A stretch of 64,000 nt of DNA, taken from the NCBI RefSeq assembly GCF_965638725.1, contig NC_134949.1:55022151-55086150 (forward strand), given 5' to 3'. Of this stretch, positions 62,600 through 64,000 are shown piece by piece. This DNA is from Aptenodytes patagonicus. Its lineage: Eukaryota > Chordata > Aves > Sphenisciformes > Spheniscidae. The notes below the pieces were generated by a model. It was not told the origin of the DNA, did no database searches, and saw only the letters and a list, made by a program, of their open reading frames with translations. The position numbers and the translations under genes were made by a program. Each line of letters starts with the position of its first letter. Within the stretch, counting starts at the first letter, position 1.

Positions 62600-64000
62600 T
62601 CCGGGGGGAAGAAAAAAAAAAAAAAAGAGAAAATTGCAGGGGCTTTTGCTACTCTTTTTCCCCTTCAAAAAGGTATACCTGCATACTTCATGTAATAGCC
62701 TGCATTCGTAACAGCCACAAGTTACATGTAAAAGGGAAAAAATACAACCAGAAAAGATACAGAGGCTCTGGAATACTGAGCTTTGTTAATTGTGTTTGAA
62801 ATTAATTCTTCTGGCCCACAGAACATGGCTTGTTTTTCAGGACTTTAAATGAGGTGGAAGTTCTGATTTAATGTGTAAGTTGAAAGAATGTGGACTTCTT
62901 TTGGGATGTAATAAATATTGGATGAATTTGTTTAAGTCAAAGCAAGACATTCCTGGTAATAAAAATGAATTGTGGATTTAAAACTGAATTTTTAATGTAT
63001 TGTGAAACAGAAATTTTGGCTGTTTTCTTGTTACGTTGACTTAATTGTTCAAGAAGAAAATACAATTGTTTAAACAGTCTAACATGATTTAATGGTATTA
63101 AGAATTCTGATGTAGTTTTGTTGGTGTTTTTTTTTAAATATATGATAGAGGAAGTGTTCTTTAATATAGTATTAACCTGTAAGTTTAAAGAAGGGCCAAT
63201 CATGTTTTTTTTTTTTTAATTAAAATTCTCTGTGGCCACATTATAAATTACAATTATAAATTCATTCATTGGTAAATGAGAGCACTATGATCCACTTTTA
63301 AAGGGATCAAGTTAATTTGTTGTTGAATGACACTAGGACTGGATAACTTGGTATCATATAGCCAGTGCTATAATGATGCTATTTCCTTTTGGAACCCTTA
63401 AGGGCCATTCAAAGTCTAGACTTTGTTGGTATCAGAGGATGGCATGGGCCTATAGAAGAAACCTGTCTGGCACAGGTAAATGTCACTTGAGGTGGGTGAG
63501 ACTGCTAAAATCACAACAAAACAAATTGTTCAAGGAGATTTGTAGGGATAGAGAGAGATTCTGGATACTGGTGCAAGCAATAAAAGGATCGATCATCTTA
63601 CCAGGCTGGTTTCGCTTCTGCTTTTTTTCCTTTTACCCTGCTGGGCAGAATTCCAGATGCACAGAGATTTCCATCCTACGTCCAAAACAGTGCTGTCTGA
63701 GGAAAGGGAGCCAGACAAGGAAAGAGTGGGACCTTTCTCCTTCCCAGTAAGGCTTGCTTGCACGTGCTTCTGCTGTGCTTAATACCTAAACTGGGGGGAC
63801 AAAAGCAGCCACCCATGTTGAGGAGAGCAGCTTCGTGCTGCCTCTGTGATGCTGTGGCTCTCTGGTTTACTGTCCACCCCCCCAGCCCTGCTCCCTCTCA
63901 TCAGGAACAGGGATGGGATAGGTGCTCATCCATCTCCATTTGCTCTGCTTCCCCCCCAGCTGCCTTTAGCAGCTCGATCAGCTTGGAGAAAATCTGGTAA
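62600..64000. other. A/T-rich region beyond the histone cluster, no gene seen
   Basis: An A-run lies at about 62611-62626. The open frames at 63373-63750 and 63758-64000 lack recognisable domains. By comparison with human, GUCY2C would be expected further on, but none of its exons was recognised here. Confidence 0.45.

Noticed and set aside
62600-64000. Possible exon of GUCY2C or another neighbour expected by synteny
   Set aside because: No frame resembling the receptor, kinase-like or cyclase domains was found.

Overview
This is vertebrate nuclear DNA, almost certainly from a bird. The evidence is CR1 LINEs with the avian type of 3' end, an avian-type ERVL provirus, histone proteins that match the chicken sequences as I recall them, and a gene order (MGP, ART4, C12orf60/SMCO3, WBP11, H2A) that corresponds to human 12p12.3 read in reverse. 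I cannot name the species.

Layout. 436-3613 is MGP in four coding exons (103 residues). 6674-12379 is a second four-exon gene on the same strand for a 100-residue vitamin-K-dependent Gla protein. Its C-terminal half looks like osteocalcin, but its exon plan is that of MGP, so it is a tandem paralogue. 13.2-17.0 kb is intergenic with CR1 pieces. 17026-26638 is ART4 in three coding exons. Its last intron carries a very young ERVL provirus (19603-26215, target duplication GCAAA). 28622-29416 (minus) is C12orf60 and 34046-34723 (plus) is SMCO3, a divergent pair of homologous proteins. 35.3-38.9 kb shows no gene. A CpG island at about 38.88-39.56 kb begins WBP11, whose eleven coding exons (41199-51044) encode 649 residues. 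A 5'-truncated CR1 fills about 53.0-55.4 kb. 56.9-62.4 kb is a small replication-dependent histone cluster: H2A (plus, at the H2AJ locus), H1 (plus) and H2B (minus). Each has a 3' histone hairpin, and each has the promoter elements expected for its class. 62.6-64.0 kb shows no gene.

Functionally the window holds unrelated neighbours: a skeletal/vascular calcification module (two Gla proteins), a GPI-anchored ecto-ADP-ribosyltransferase, two poorly known coiled-coil proteins, a splicing factor, and S-phase chromatin genes. Exon boundaries were read from open frame, GT-AG signals, phase continuity and similarity to proteins known to me. No alignment or transcript data were available.
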